Part shown: piece by piece, positions 1-8,597 of the stretch
How positions within the stretch are numbered: position 1 is the stretch's first letter
Layout of the letters: every line of letters starts with the position of its first letter
Notes under the pieces: generated by a model
Told to the model about the DNA's origin: nothing
Databases searched by the model: none
What the model saw: only the letters and a program-made list of their open reading frames with translations
Origin: Variovorax sp. J2L1-78
GTDB lineage: Bacteria > Pseudomonadota > Gammaproteobacteria > Burkholderiales > Burkholderiaceae_C
NCBI RefSeq assembly: GCF_030317205.1
Contig: NZ_JASZYB010000004.1
Location: 701,628 to 765,627 of the forward strand
DNA: 64,000 nucleotides
Reading direction: 5' to 3'
Made by a program: the position numbers and the translations under genes

Positions 1-1
1 G

Positions 2-271
2 CTGGCACAGAAGCTGGTGAAGCAGGACAAGGCAGCCGCGATGTTTCGCTTGGGCATCGGCCCGGAACTGGCAGAACTGCTGGCCAGCATGTCGCTGTCG
101 CAGATCGTGAAGCTCGCCGCGTCGAAGCTGCTGCTGTGCAGCTTCCGGCTCGACAACAAGCCCATGCTGACGGTGGCCGCCGACGACAAGAGCAGCGGCC
201 TGCAACAGGCGCACATGTCCATCCTGATGGCTGCACGCCACATGCGCGAAAACACCGCCAGCTTGAATTGA
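2..271 (+). CDS. flhD: Flagellar transcriptional regulator FlhD, 5' part missing
   Basis: The reading frame is open from base 2, so the gene starts before the window; 89 residues remain. The segment around QDKAAAMFRLGIGPELAE and the following helix matches the conserved core of FlhD, which with FlhC forms the FlhD4C2 activator of flagellar class II promoters. The internal GTG at base 17 lies inside the conserved helix and is unlikely to be the true start. The gene is followed at once by a terminator-like hairpin and not by flhC, which usually lies directly downstream. Whether flhC exists elsewhere cannot be seen here. Confidence 0.85.
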   Translation: MAQKLVKQDKAAAMFRLGIGPELAELLASMSLSQIVKLAASKLLLCSFRLDNKPMLTVAADDKSSGLQQAHMSILMAARHMRENTASLN

Positions 272-277
272 CGCAGG

Positions 278-299
278 GCCGGCCCGGCGTCGGGCCGGC
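278..299 (+). terminator. Hairpin terminator after flhD
   Basis: A perfect 9-bp GC stem (GCCGGCCCG with CGGGCCGGC) encloses a GCGT loop 6 bases after the flhD stop. There is no clear T run, so the strength as an intrinsic terminator is uncertain. Confidence 0.6.
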
Positions 300-333
300 A
301 TCGCACAGTCGGGGGCCACGGCGGGCCCCACGA

Positions 334-459
334 TCAGCCGCGAAACAACGACGCAACGACCCCCACGAGGGTCATCACAAGACCCACACGCACGACGTAC
401 ACGCCCAGCTTGGCGGCGAAGGGGTCTTGCGGCTGCAGTCGGGCGTGGTGGGTGTTCAT
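334..459 (-). CDS. Small single-pass membrane protein of unknown function
   Basis: This 41-residue ORF begins MNTHHARLQPQDPFAAKL and has one hydrophobic segment (about residues 20-38, GVYVVRVGLVMTLVGVVASL). A GGAG ribosome binding site lies 7 bases before the ATG at 459, which is why I prefer it to the longer frame starting at 528. It points toward flhD and ends shortly after the flhD hairpin. I do not recognise a family. Confidence 0.5.
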   Translation of the reverse strand: MNTHHARLQPQDPFAAKLGVYVVRVGLVMTLVGVVASLFRG

Positions 460-830
460 GGCGTCGCTCCAGGGGTGACCGAACTCGGGATCGGGACAGG
501 CCCGAGACGCTGCAAGCATCTCACGCACCCGCTCGAACGCATGGCGCCATCAGGCACTGGAAGACCGTCCAGTTCGCCCGGTGAACGCATCCCGGGCCTG
601 AACGGCGCAAGGCGTGGCGGCGAGGCCCGCTTTACGTGTGCATAAATTCACGAAACGAATGAAATGCGCACGAAAATGAAAACATCAGTACTACAAATCG
701 GCGGCTTTGTTACAGAATTTGGGCTGGTTAACGACCATTTCCAAATCCTCTCCGGCGCCGCGCAAGCGGTGTCTTTTCAACGCCCCCCCCGCGTGCCGAA
801 CCCCGCGGGACTGCCTGCCGAGCCATTTTC
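460..830. other. Intergenic region, no gene seen
   Basis: No convincing ORF is present. The stretch at about 640-745 is clearly richer in A and T than its surroundings and may hold the promoter of the small gene at 831. No palindromic operator stood out. Confidence 0.5.
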
Positions 831-1016
831 ATGCCCAAATTTTTCCACGGCGCTGATTACGACGACGAACCCGACACCGTGCCCTCGCGTCTCGGCGAGC
901 TGACGCTGCGCAGCCGCCTCGAGCAGCAGGAACAGTACCGCAACGGCTGGCGCCGCAATCTCACGATCGCCGCCCTGGTGGTGATCGCCGTGGTCGCGGC
1001 GCTCGTGCTGCGCTGA
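831..1016 (+). CDS. Small tail-anchored-like membrane protein of unknown function
   Basis: The 61-residue product begins MPKFFHGADYDDEP, has an acidic then charged N-terminal half with a short helix rich in E, Q and R, and ends with one strongly hydrophobic segment (about residues 45-60, LTIAALVVIAVVAALVLR). This suggests a cytoplasmic head with a C-terminal membrane anchor. The stop lies 17 bases from the stop of the convergent SMP-30 gene. I see no strong ribosome binding site and recognise no family. Confidence 0.5.
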   Translation: MPKFFHGADYDDEPDTVPSRLGELTLRSRLEQQEQYRNGWRRNLTIAALVVIAVVAALVLR

Positions 1017-1032
1017 GGCGCGGCGCCGCTCG

Positions 1033-1989
1033 TCAGCGCACGTGACGCGGCGAGGTCGAATCCTCGACGGTGCCCGTTCCCTGGTGGAGCCGCACACCCG
1101 GATCTTCTAGAGAGGCCGACAAGATCCTTCCGTGCGTCGAGTCCGTCACGTACAGCGTGCGACCTTCCGTACCGCCGAAGGCCATGTTGGTGATGGACGC
1201 GCCGGCGGGCCCGCGCAGGACCAGCACGGGTTCGGCACGCGCGTTCAGCACCCAGACCCAACCCAGCCCCGGGTTGGCCATGAGCAGGTTGCCCTTCGTG
1301 TCGACCGCCAGCCCGTCCGGGCCGCTCGGGCCGTAGGACGTGAAGAACTGGCTCACCTTCGAGACGCTGCCGTCGGGCAGCAGCGGCACCCGCCAGACGC
1401 AGTTCCCGCGGGTCACCGCCAGGTAGAGCACCTTGCCGTCCGGCGACAGCGCCACGCCGTTGGGACTCGGCACGTTGTTCAGCAGCAGGTCGAGCTGGCC
1501 GCTCGGACGCAGCCGGAACAGCCGCCCCGTGGGGTCGTGCAGGCCGCTCTGGCCCTGGTCGGTGAAGTAGAGATTGCCCTCTGCGTCGAAGATCAGGTCA
1601 TTGACGCCCTTGAAGCGCTCGCTGTTGCGACGCTCGAGGTACGGGCGCACCACGCCCGACGCCACGTCCAGGCGCATCAGGCCGTTCTTGTAGTCGGTGA
1701 TGAGGAGTGTGCTGGCGTCCAGGAACTTCATGCCGTTCGGCTCGCCGTCGTATTCCGCGACCAGCGTCCACGCACCCTGCGGGTCGATGCGGAAGACCCG
1801 GCCCCACGGGATGTCGCTCACGTAGAGATTGCCGGCACCGTCGAACACCGGCCCCTCCAGGAAGGAGTCGGTCGCCGCACCGCCGCGGTTGGCATCGGCC
1901 CAGGGGCTGCGCTCCGGGCGTCGCAACACGTCGGGCATCGCGCTGAACAGGGTGAGTTCTCGGACGGTCGGAGGCTGGATCAGGAACAT
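1033..1989 (-). CDS. SMP-30/gluconolactonase family lactonase
   Basis: The 318-residue protein is a six-bladed propeller of the SMP-30/LRE family, enzymes that hydrolyse sugar or aldonic lactones using a divalent metal. The expected metal ligands can be placed at E45 (FLEGPVFD), N177 (SPNGVALSPDG) and D225 (GPDGLAVD), with N130 as a likely extra site residue. No signal peptide is visible, so it probably acts in the cytoplasm. It is the last gene of the leftward catabolic cluster, 31 bases after the amidohydrolase gene. Its position suggests that the pathway substrate or an intermediate is a lactone; the exact substrate is unknown. Confidence 0.85.
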   Translation of the reverse strand: MFLIQPPTVRELTLFSAMPDVLRRPERSPWADANRGGAATDSFLEGPVFDGAGNLYVSDIPWGRVFRIDPQGAWTLVAEYDGEPNGMKFLDASTLLITDYKNGLMRLDVASGVVRPYLERRNSERFKGVNDLIFDAEGNLYFTDQGQSGLHDPTGRLFRLRPSGQLDLLLNNVPSPNGVALSPDGKVLYLAVTRGNCVWRVPLLPDGSVSKVSQFFTSYGPSGPDGLAVDTKGNLLMANPGLGWVWVLNARAEPVLVLRGPAGASITNMAFGGTEGRTLYVTDSTHGRILSASLEDPGVRLHQGTGTVEDSTSPRHVR

Positions 1990-2020
1990 GGCGATGAGAG
2001 AAGAAGTTGCGTGGACGGAT

Positions 2021-2926
2021 CTATCTGCCGGAAGGCCGGCGCGAGAACCCGTAGAGCCGCGCGGGGTTGTCGACCATGATTCTGTCGATGGTGCCCGCGT
2101 CGCCGTCGCACCAGGCCTGCAGCGTGTCCAGCAGGGCCGCGTCGTCCACGGTTGCGGGTGCCTCCGTGGTGTGCGGCCAGTCGCTGCCCCACACCAGGCG
2201 CTCCGGTGCTGATCGCACCAGCGCGCGCCCCAGGGGCCACGTGTCCGCGTAGGTCGGCCCGCCGATGGCCGATCGCATGTAGGCGCCGGAGAGCTTCACC
2301 CACGTGTTGCCGCTGTCGAGCAGCCGACGGACCGCGTCGACGCCGTCGGCACCGGGGCCCTGCGCCGGGTCGATGCGCGCCAGGTGGTCGATCACCAGCG
2401 GCACCGGCAATGCCGCCAGTACCGGCGCCAGCGCGACCACCTGTTCGGGGTGCATGAAGACCTGCACATGCCAGCCGAGCCTCGCCGCCTTCCGGGCCAG
2501 CGTCGTGAGCATCGCCGGCGTGGTCGTGCCCCACGACTGCGGCGTCACGAAGTTCACGCGCAGCCCGCAGATGCCCTGTGCGGCGAGCCGGTCCAGCGCG
2601 GGTTCGCTCACCTGCGCATCCACCACCGCCACGCCGCGCGCATCGTCGCCCAGCTGCGCCAGCGCATCGAGCGTGCAGGCGTTGTCGATGCCGTAGGTAG
2701 ACGGCGTGACGACCACCGTGCGTGATGTGCCCAGCCGCCGCTGCAGCTGCCGATAGGCGGCCACGGGCGCGTCGGGCGGTTGCCGGCGCCAGTGCGGCGA
2801 CGACGCGAAGCGCGTATCGAAGATGTGCATGTGGCTGTCGCAGGCCCCTGCGGGCAGGCGGTGCGATGGCCGGCCCAGGCCGACCGAGTGGGGCACCGGC
2901 TGCGACAGCGGAGGCAGGGGCTGCAT
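2021..2926 (-). CDS. LigI-like amidohydrolase (COG3618), second copy
   Basis: The 301-residue TIM-barrel protein belongs to the amidohydrolase branch that includes 2-pyrone-4,6-dicarboxylate hydrolase LigI. The HxH pair is H32 and H34 (CDSHMHIFD), a third histidine is H181 (VIDHLAR) and the catalytic aspartate is D249 (WGSDWPH). It starts 3 bases after the upstream Bug gene ends, so the two are surely co-transcribed. A clear paralogue lies at 7663-8571 with the same spacing of active-site residues. By family it should hydrolyse a cyclic ester; the real substrate is not determined by sequence. Confidence 0.85.
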   Translation of the reverse strand: MQPLPPLSQPVPHSVGLGRPSHRLPAGACDSHMHIFDTRFASSPHWRRQPPDAPVAAYRQLQRRLGTSRTVVVTPSTYGIDNACTLDALAQLGDDARGVAVVDAQVSEPALDRLAAQGICGLRVNFVTPQSWGTTTPAMLTTLARKAARLGWHVQVFMHPEQVVALAPVLAALPVPLVIDHLARIDPAQGPGADGVDAVRRLLDSGNTWVKLSGAYMRSAIGGPTYADTWPLGRALVRSAPERLVWGSDWPHTTEAPATVDDAALLDTLQAWCDGDAGTIDRIMVDNPARLYGFSRRPSGR

Positions 2927-2929
2927 CGC

Positions 2930-3901
2930 TCAATCCAGCTTGATGTCGCCCTTCTTCACCACCTCGCCCCACTTCGCGTCTTCCTTCTTGAGGAAGGCCG
3001 CGAACTCGGCCGGCGTGGAGCCCACGGGCTGGGCGCCCAGGTCCTTCAGGCGCTGCTGCACCTCGTCTTCCTTGAGCACGTCGACGACGGCCTTCTGCAG
3101 CTTGTCCGCCACGTCCTTCGGGGTCTTCGCCGGCAGGAACATGCCATTCCACTCGAAGGCCTCGTAGCCGGGGACCACGGTCTCGGCCACCGTGGGCACG
3201 TCGGGCAGGCGCGGCGAGCGCTGCGGCGAGGACACGGCCAGCGCGCGCAGCTTGCCGGCGCTGATCAGCGGATAGGTGGCGGCCACGGTGCCGAACATGA
3301 AGTCGACCTGGCCACCCATCAAGTCGGCAATGGCCGGCCCGCCGCTCTTGTAGGGCACGTGCACCATGTCGAGCTGGAGCTTCTGGCGAAAGAGCTCCGT
3401 GGCCAGGCGCTGCACCGTGCCGCTCCCGCCCGAGGCGAAGTTCAGCTTGCCGGGCGTGGCCTTCGCCTTGGCGACGAGATCCGCCACCGTCTTGTAGGGC
3501 GAATCGGCCTTCACGATCAGCGCGTTGGGCGCCACCAGCACCAGCGACAGGGGCTGCAGCGCATCCGCCGCATAGGGCATGCGGGGGAAGAGATGCGGGT
3601 TGATCGAGTACGGCGTGGCGTCGTAGAGCATGGTGTAGCCATCGGCGCCGGCCTTGGCGACGTAGGCCGCGCCGATCGTGCCGCTGGCACCGGCACGGTT
3701 GTCCACGATCACGCTGGTGCCCAGCTTCTCGCCCATGCGCGCGGCCAGCACGCGGGCGACCGCATCGGCAGCGCCGCCCGGGGCATAGGGCACGACGATC
3801 GTGATCGGGCGATCGGGGAAGGCGGCGTGCGCCGCGAGCGCGGTCAGGGCAATGGCCGCAACAGCGATGCGGCGGGTCACGGAAAAACGAAGCATGGGCA
3901 T
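2930..3901 (-). CDS. Bug/TctC-type periplasmic solute-binding protein
   Basis: The 323-residue product has an N-terminal export signal (positive start, then VAAIALTALAAHA, cleavage near residue 25) followed by the Bug family opening FPDRPITIVVPYAPGGAADAVAR. Later hallmarks are VPYKSGGPAIADLMGGQVD and the LPDVPTVAE segment. Such proteins bind carboxylated organic acids for tripartite tricarboxylate transporters. A longer open frame runs upstream but begins inside the next Bug gene, so I take the ATG at 3901; a second ATG two codons later is also possible. No TctA or TctB gene is in the window. Confidence 0.88.
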   Translation of the reverse strand: MPMLRFSVTRRIAVAAIALTALAAHAAFPDRPITIVVPYAPGGAADAVARVLAARMGEKLGTSVIVDNRAGASGTIGAAYVAKAGADGYTMLYDATPYSINPHLFPRMPYAADALQPLSLVLVAPNALIVKADSPYKTVADLVAKAKATPGKLNFASGGSGTVQRLATELFRQKLQLDMVHVPYKSGGPAIADLMGGQVDFMFGTVAATYPLISAGKLRALAVSSPQRSPRLPDVPTVAETVVPGYEAFEWNGMFLPAKTPKDVADKLQKAVVDVLKEDEVQQRLKDLGAQPVGSTPAEFAAFLKKEDAKWGEVVKKGDIKLD

Positions 3902-3957
3902 GAAAGGGTCTCCTAATTTTCTTTGGAAAGCGCGCCGCGACGCGGCGCGCGGATTCG

Positions 3958-4947
3958 TCACTCGGTCTTCAGATCGAGCTCGCGCGCGATGCGGCTGTAG
4001 CTCTGCACCTCGCGCTGCAGTTGCGTGCCGAAGGATGCGCCGCACACGCTTTGCGCATCCATGCCCAGCCCGCGCAGCTTCTCGACCGTGGCGGGCGCCT
4101 GCGCGAAGGCCTGGGCGGCCTTCTCCAGCGCGGCGACGATCGCCGGCGGTGTTCCGGCCGGCGCGAGCAGGCCGTACCAGGCATCGGCGCTGTAGCCCTT
4201 GACGCCCGCCTCCTCGAAGGTCGGCACCTTCGGCAACAGCGCCGAGCGCTGCGGCGAGGCGACCGCAAGCGCCGTGAGCTTGCCGGACTGCACCTGCGGC
4301 AGCACCGAGCCCAGCGTCGCGAAGGAGCTGTCGACCTGCCCGCCCATCAGGTCCGTCACGGCCTGCGCGGCGCCCTTGTACGGGATGTGGTTCATGGTCG
4401 TGCCGGTCAGCCGGGTGAACTGCTCGCTGGCGAAATGGCCGGAGCTGCCGGTCCCGGGTGTCGCATAGGTGCGTTGGCCTGGCGAGGCCTTCACCTGCTG
4501 CAGGAACGCCGCCAGCGTCGGCGTCTGCAAGGCCGGGCCGACCACGAGCACGGTCGGGCTGACCGCGACCGTGCAGATCGGCGCGAAGGAACGCACCGCG
4601 TCGAACTTGACCCGCGCGCTGTAGAGCGCCGGGATCATCGTGTGGTTGGTGGCGCCCACCAGCAGCATGTAGCCGTCGGCCGGCGCGCTGGCGACCGCCT
4701 CCGCGGCGAGGATGGTGTTCGCGCCCGGCTTGTTGTCCACCACGAAGGGCTGCCCGAGCGCGCGCGATGCGAAGTCCGCGAAGGCGCGGGCCACCACGTC
4801 GGTCGGGCCGCCCGCGGAGAAGCCGACCACGATGCGGACCGGCTTGGTGGGATACGCGGCGGTCTGTGCCGAGGCCGGGCCGGCCAGCAGCGCGGCCGTC
4901 GCCAGGATCGACATCGCGAAGCGGTGTAGGCGGGATGAGTGGGACAT
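3958..4947 (-). CDS. Bug/TctC-type periplasmic solute-binding protein
   Basis: The 329-residue protein starts MSHSSRLHRFAMSILATAALL, a typical Sec signal ending at ASAQ, and continues with YPTKPVRIVVGFSAGGPTD and the ligand-loop motif IPYKGAAQAVTDLMGGQVD. It lies 57 bases upstream of another Bug gene, making two binding proteins in tandem. The two are only moderately similar, so they may bind different acids. The start was chosen at the ATG that opens the signal peptide; the longer frame upstream is a read-through of another gene. Confidence 0.88.
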   Translation of the reverse strand: MSHSSRLHRFAMSILATAALLAGPASAQTAAYPTKPVRIVVGFSAGGPTDVVARAFADFASRALGQPFVVDNKPGANTILAAEAVASAPADGYMLLVGATNHTMIPALYSARVKFDAVRSFAPICTVAVSPTVLVVGPALQTPTLAAFLQQVKASPGQRTYATPGTGSSGHFASEQFTRLTGTTMNHIPYKGAAQAVTDLMGGQVDSSFATLGSVLPQVQSGKLTALAVASPQRSALLPKVPTFEEAGVKGYSADAWYGLLAPAGTPPAIVAALEKAAQAFAQAPATVEKLRGLGMDAQSVCGASFGTQLQREVQSYSRIARELDLKTE

Positions 4948-5009
4948 GGTGTTTTCTCTCGATCGATACGGATGCCGGGGGCACTGGGTCACGCCGCCAG
5001 GCTGGCGCG

Positions 5010-5939
5010 TCAGGCGCTGGCCGTGGCCCGCTGCGCCAGCACGGCCAGCAGGTTTTTCACAGCGCCCACACCCATGTTCACGTAGGCATCGCCCGTGACG
5101 CCGCCGATGTGCGGGCTCAGGACGATGCGTTCCTGACCCTGGAAAGGGTGCCCGGCGGTCATCGGCTCCACCGCGAAGCTGTCGAGGCCAGCGCTCGCCA
5201 CCTGCCCCGACTGGACCGCCGCCAGCAGATCGGCCTCGTTGATCAGACCGCCGCGTGCGGTGTTGACGATGACGACGCCCGGCTTGCACTTCGCCAGCGT
5301 CTCTGCATCGATCAGGCCGCGGTTGTCGTCGGTCAGCGGGCAGTGCAGCGAGATGGCGTCCGACTCGCGCCAGAGGGTGCCGAGGTCCACCGACTGGATG
5401 TACGCCGGAAGGTTCGTCGCATAGGGATCGAAGCCGATGACCCGCATCCCCATGGCATCGGCCATCTTCGCGAAGCGCTGGCCGATCGCGCCGAGACCGA
5501 GCAGGCCGACGGTGCGTCCGCCCAGTTCGAGGCTCTTGTGCGTCGCCTTGTCCCAGTGGCCCGCATGCATGCGGGCGTTCAGCTGCACCACGGACTTCGC
5601 ACAGGCCAGCAGCAACGCCAGCGCCTGTTCGGCCACGGCCGCCGCATTGGCCCCCACGGCCGCGACCACCTCGATGCCACGCGCCTTGGCGGCCACCTTG
5701 TCGATGGTGTCGGTGCCGCTGCCGTGCTTCGAGATCACCCGGAGCGACGGTGCCGCGTCCATCATGGCCGGACCCACCTTGCCGTAGCGCACGATGATCG
5801 CGACGGGATCATGCGTCTTGCAGAGCGCGATCAGTCCATCCTCCGTGGGCGTCTTGCCCGCGTACACGACCTCGTGGCCTTCGAGCAGGGCCAGCGCCTG
5901 CGGCGCAAGGTCCGCGCCGGTCACCAGGATCTTGCTCAC
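5010..5939 (-). CDS. D-isomer-specific 2-hydroxyacid dehydrogenase
   Basis: This 309-residue enzyme has the family fold with NAD motif GLGAIG at 148-153 and the catalytic triad R229 (NTARGG), E258 (FAVEPM) and H277 (LSPHIGG). It should interconvert a 2-hydroxy acid and a 2-oxo acid with NAD(P)H. I use a GTG start at 5939 because it overlaps the TGA of the upstream aldolase gene in a GTGA arrangement, a sign of translational coupling. The physical coupling suggests that it acts on the hydroxy or oxo acid handled by the RraA-type enzyme. Confidence 0.88.
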   Translation of the reverse strand: MSKILVTGADLAPQALALLEGHEVVYAGKTPTEDGLIALCKTHDPVAIIVRYGKVGPAMMDAAPSLRVISKHGSGTDTIDKVAAKARGIEVVAAVGANAAAVAEQALALLLACAKSVVQLNARMHAGHWDKATHKSLELGGRTVGLLGLGAIGQRFAKMADAMGMRVIGFDPYATNLPAYIQSVDLGTLWRESDAISLHCPLTDDNRGLIDAETLAKCKPGVVIVNTARGGLINEADLLAAVQSGQVASAGLDSFAVEPMTAGHPFQGQERIVLSPHIGGVTGDAYVNMGVGAVKNLLAVLAQRATASA

Positions 5940-6625
5940 AGCGTCTCCCCTTCCTTGAGGACGCCCGCGGTGCGCAGCGCGCTGGTCAGCCACTTGGCAG
6001 CGGTGTCGCCTTCCTTGATGGCGGCGATGCGGGCCGCTTCGTCGCGCACCTTCTTGGCTGCCGCGGGCAGCAGGGACTCGATCTTCTCGCGCTCCACCAC
6101 GACCACGCCGTCGCCGTCGGCGATCACGAAGTCGCCGGGGTACACGGTGACGTCGCCCACCGAGACCGGGTGGCCGATGCGCCCGCCGATGGCCTTGGTG
6201 GGGCCGTTGGGGTTGGTGCCGACCGAGAACACCGGGTAGTCCATCTCGTCGATCTCGATGCTGTCGCGGCAGGCGCCGTCCATCACGACACCGGCGATGC
6301 CGAGCTTCTGGCAGGCCGTCATCATGATCGTGCCCATCAGCGCCGAGCTCTGGTCGCCCTTGCCGTCGATGACGAGCACGTCGCCCGGCTTCGCCATGGC
6401 GATGGCCGCGTGGATCATCAGGTTGTCGCCGGGGCGGACTTCCACGGTGAAAGCGGTGCCGGCGAGCTTCATGCGCGGACGCAGCGCCTTGATGCGGCCG
6501 TGCATCGCGCCGCGCCGGCCGGCCACGTCGGCCAGGATGGCGGGCTGCAGTTCGGCCGCCCGGGCCACGATGTGCGCAGGGACGCGTTCGAAGTCGCGAA
6601 GGATGTCGGGGGCGTTGGTGGACAT
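5936..6625 (-). CDS. RraA/HMG-aldolase family protein (LigK/GalC-like)
   Basis: The 229-residue product belongs to the RraA-like family, which includes 4-carboxy-4-hydroxy-2-oxoadipate and 4-hydroxy-4-methyl-2-oxoglutarate aldolases. The signature GACRDS (R120, D121) and the strand pattern FVIADGDGVVVV are present. Such enzymes need a divalent metal and release pyruvate. The context with two LigI-like hydrolases fits an aldolase better than an RNase E regulator. It is coupled to the dehydrogenase gene by a GTGA overlap and follows a Bug gene by 54 bases. Confidence 0.82.
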   Translation of the reverse strand: MSTNAPDILRDFERVPAHIVARAAELQPAILADVAGRRGAMHGRIKALRPRMKLAGTAFTVEVRPGDNLMIHAAIAMAKPGDVLVIDGKGDQSSALMGTIMMTACQKLGIAGVVMDGACRDSIEIDEMDYPVFSVGTNPNGPTKAIGGRIGHPVSVGDVTVYPGDFVIADGDGVVVVEREKIESLLPAAAKKVRDEAARIAAIKEGDTAAKWLTSALRTAGVLKEGETL

Positions 6626-6679
6626 GGTTGGCTTTCGAGAGAAAAGAAAATCAGGAAGGGATGGGAGGGAACCGGGCGG

Positions 6680-7666
6680 TCAGTCGACCTTGACGTTGGC
6701 GTCCTGGATGACGCGGGCCCACTTGGTGAGGTCGGCCTTCTGGGTGTCGGCGAGCTGCTGCGGCGTGCTGCCGACCAGGGTGACGCCGAGCTTGTCGGCC
6801 ATCGCGACCAGCTCGGGCTCCTTCAGGATCCGCACGATGTCCTGGTGCAGACGCTGCACCACGCGCGCTGGCGTGCCCGCGGGCGCATAGACCGCCTGCC
6901 ACTGCTCGACCACGAAGTCCTTGAAGCCCGCCTCGCCCATGGTCGGCACGTCGGGCAGCGACTTCAGGCGTGCCGCCGAGGTCACGGCCAGAGCGCGCAG
7001 CCGCCCGCTCTGGATGTGCGGCAGCGCCGCGGCGACGGGCGCGAACATGAAGGTGGCATGGCCCGCAAGCACGTCCTGGATGGCCGGCGTGTCGCCCTTG
7101 TAGGGCACGTGCGTCATGCGCGCGCCGGTCTGCAGGCGCAGCAGTTCTCCCTGCATCTGCAGGATGGTGCCGTTGCCGCCGGACGCGAAGGAGAGTGCCT
7201 CCGGCTTCGCCTTCGCTTCCGCCACGAGGCTCGCCACGGTGCGGAAGGTTTGGCTGCTGCCGACGATCAGGACGTGCGGGATCGTGCCGATCAGCGTGAC
7301 CGGCTCGAAGGCCTTGACCGGGTCGTAGGGCATCTTGGGCAGGAGACTGGGCACGATGGCCTGGGGGCCGATGGACGTCCCCAGCAGCGTGAAGCCATCT
7401 GCCGGCGCCTTGGCGACGAAGGCCGAACCGATCGTTCCGGTCGCGCCGGCGCGGTTGTCGACGATGACGGTGGCGCCGAGCGAGGTGCTCAGGCGCAGGG
7501 CGATCGCGCGGCCCAGGATGTCCGTCGTGCCGCCGGGCGGGTACGGCACCACCCAGGTGATGGGGCGGCCCGTGGGCCAGTCCCCCTGCGCGCGGACAGG
7601 CAGGCTGGCCAGGGCGATGCAGGACACGGCAAAGGCACCGAAGGTGCGTCGATCGCGAGAAATCAT
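6680..7666 (-). CDS. Bug/TctC-type periplasmic solute-binding protein
   Basis: The 328-residue protein starts with a signal peptide (MISRDRRTFGAFAVSCIAL, ending near VRAQ) and has the family motifs RPITWVVPYPPGGTTDILGR and VPYKGDTPAIQDVLAG. Its ATG overlaps the TGA of the preceding amidohydrolase gene in an ATGA junction, so transport and hydrolysis genes are translationally coupled. The mirrored gene pair at 2021-3901 shows the same association, in the opposite gene order. Confidence 0.88.
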   Translation of the reverse strand: MISRDRRTFGAFAVSCIALASLPVRAQGDWPTGRPITWVVPYPPGGTTDILGRAIALRLSTSLGATVIVDNRAGATGTIGSAFVAKAPADGFTLLGTSIGPQAIVPSLLPKMPYDPVKAFEPVTLIGTIPHVLIVGSSQTFRTVASLVAEAKAKPEALSFASGGNGTILQMQGELLRLQTGARMTHVPYKGDTPAIQDVLAGHATFMFAPVAAALPHIQSGRLRALAVTSAARLKSLPDVPTMGEAGFKDFVVEQWQAVYAPAGTPARVVQRLHQDIVRILKEPELVAMADKLGVTLVGSTPQQLADTQKADLTKWARVIQDANVKVD

Positions 7667-8571
7667 GGGCGTTGGTCCAGAGGTGGGAGGTCGAAGCCGT
7701 AGAGCACGGCGGGGTTGGCGACGAGCACGCGCCGAAGGACATCGGCCGTCCGAGTCCAGGCGGCGAGCAGTTCGATCTGCCGCGCGTCGTCGGGCATCGG
7801 CTGGTGGCCGGCCGTGGCGGAGGCATGCGGCCAGTCGCTGCCCCACACGACCCGCTCGGGTGCGGCCGCGAGGTAGCTGCGCGCCAGCGCATCGACGTCG
7901 GCATAGCCGGGCGGGCCGGCTTCGCTGACGATGTAGGCGCCCGACAGCTTCACCCAGGCCCGACCGCTGTCGAGCATGCGCAGCACCCATCGATGCGCCG
8001 GGTGCGTGCCGGCCTGCGACGGCGCGATGCGGGCGAGGTGATCGAACACCACGGTCACCGGCAACTGCACAAGGCGGGACGCCAGGGCGGCCAGCACGTC
8101 GGGCGGTGCCAGCAGCTGCAGGTGCCAGCCCAGGGGCGCGACGCGCCGGGCCAGGGCCTCCAACTGGTCCAGCGAATGCGTGACACCCAGCGAAAGGTTC
8201 ATCCGGATGCCGCACACGCCGCTGTCGTGCAGCGCCTGCAGTTCGGCGTCGCCGATCCGCTCGTCGATCACCGCCACGCCGCGCGCACGGTCGCCGAAGG
8301 CAGCGAGCGCCGCGCGCATCGCGCCGTTGTCGGTGCCGTAGGTCGACGGCGTCACGAAGACGACGCGCTCGGTGCCTGTGCGCCGCTGCAGCTGCCGGTA
8401 GTCGGCGACGCTCGCGTCCGGCGGCGTCAGCCGTGCCCCGGGCACCGCCGGATACCGGCTGTCGTAGACATGGACATGGCAGTCGCATGCGCCTGCGGGC
8501 ACGTCGATGCTCGTGCGGCCCGTCCCCGCGGAGAACGGTGCGCCGAGCGGGTCGTGTTCCAACGCCTGCAT
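7663..8571 (-). CDS. LigI-like amidohydrolase (COG3618), first copy
   Basis: The 302-residue protein is a paralogue of the enzyme at 2021-2926. It carries H32 and H34 (CDCHVHVYD), H178 (VFDHLAR) and D246 (WGSDWPH), so the catalytic set is complete. The conserved VxVTPSTYGTDN segment near residue 75 is shared by both copies. The ATG at 8571 was chosen because it follows the upstream Bug stop by 26 bases; longer frames run into that gene. It probably opens a cyclic ester or lactone. Having two copies suggests two related substrates or successive steps. Confidence 0.85.
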   Translation of the reverse strand: MQALEHDPLGAPFSAGTGRTSIDVPAGACDCHVHVYDSRYPAVPGARLTPPDASVADYRQLQRRTGTERVVFVTPSTYGTDNGAMRAALAAFGDRARGVAVIDERIGDAELQALHDSGVCGIRMNLSLGVTHSLDQLEALARRVAPLGWHLQLLAPPDVLAALASRLVQLPVTVVFDHLARIAPSQAGTHPAHRWVLRMLDSGRAWVKLSGAYIVSEAGPPGYADVDALARSYLAAAPERVVWGSDWPHASATAGHQPMPDDARQIELLAAWTRTADVLRRVLVANPAVLYGFDLPPLDQRP

Positions 8572-8597
8572 CTGGGGGCTCCGACTTCGTGGCGACG

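Noticed and set aside
1132..2079. Long frames antisense to the SMP-30 gene and similar long antisense frames across the GC-rich operons.
   Set aside because: High GC content produces long open frames on both strands; the translations are rich in R, H and G and match no family, whereas the sense frames show full catalytic motifs.
2930..4984. A continuous 684-codon leftward frame.
   Set aside because: Its first half is an out-of-frame reading of the adjacent Bug gene; only the part from 3901 has a signal peptide and family motifs.
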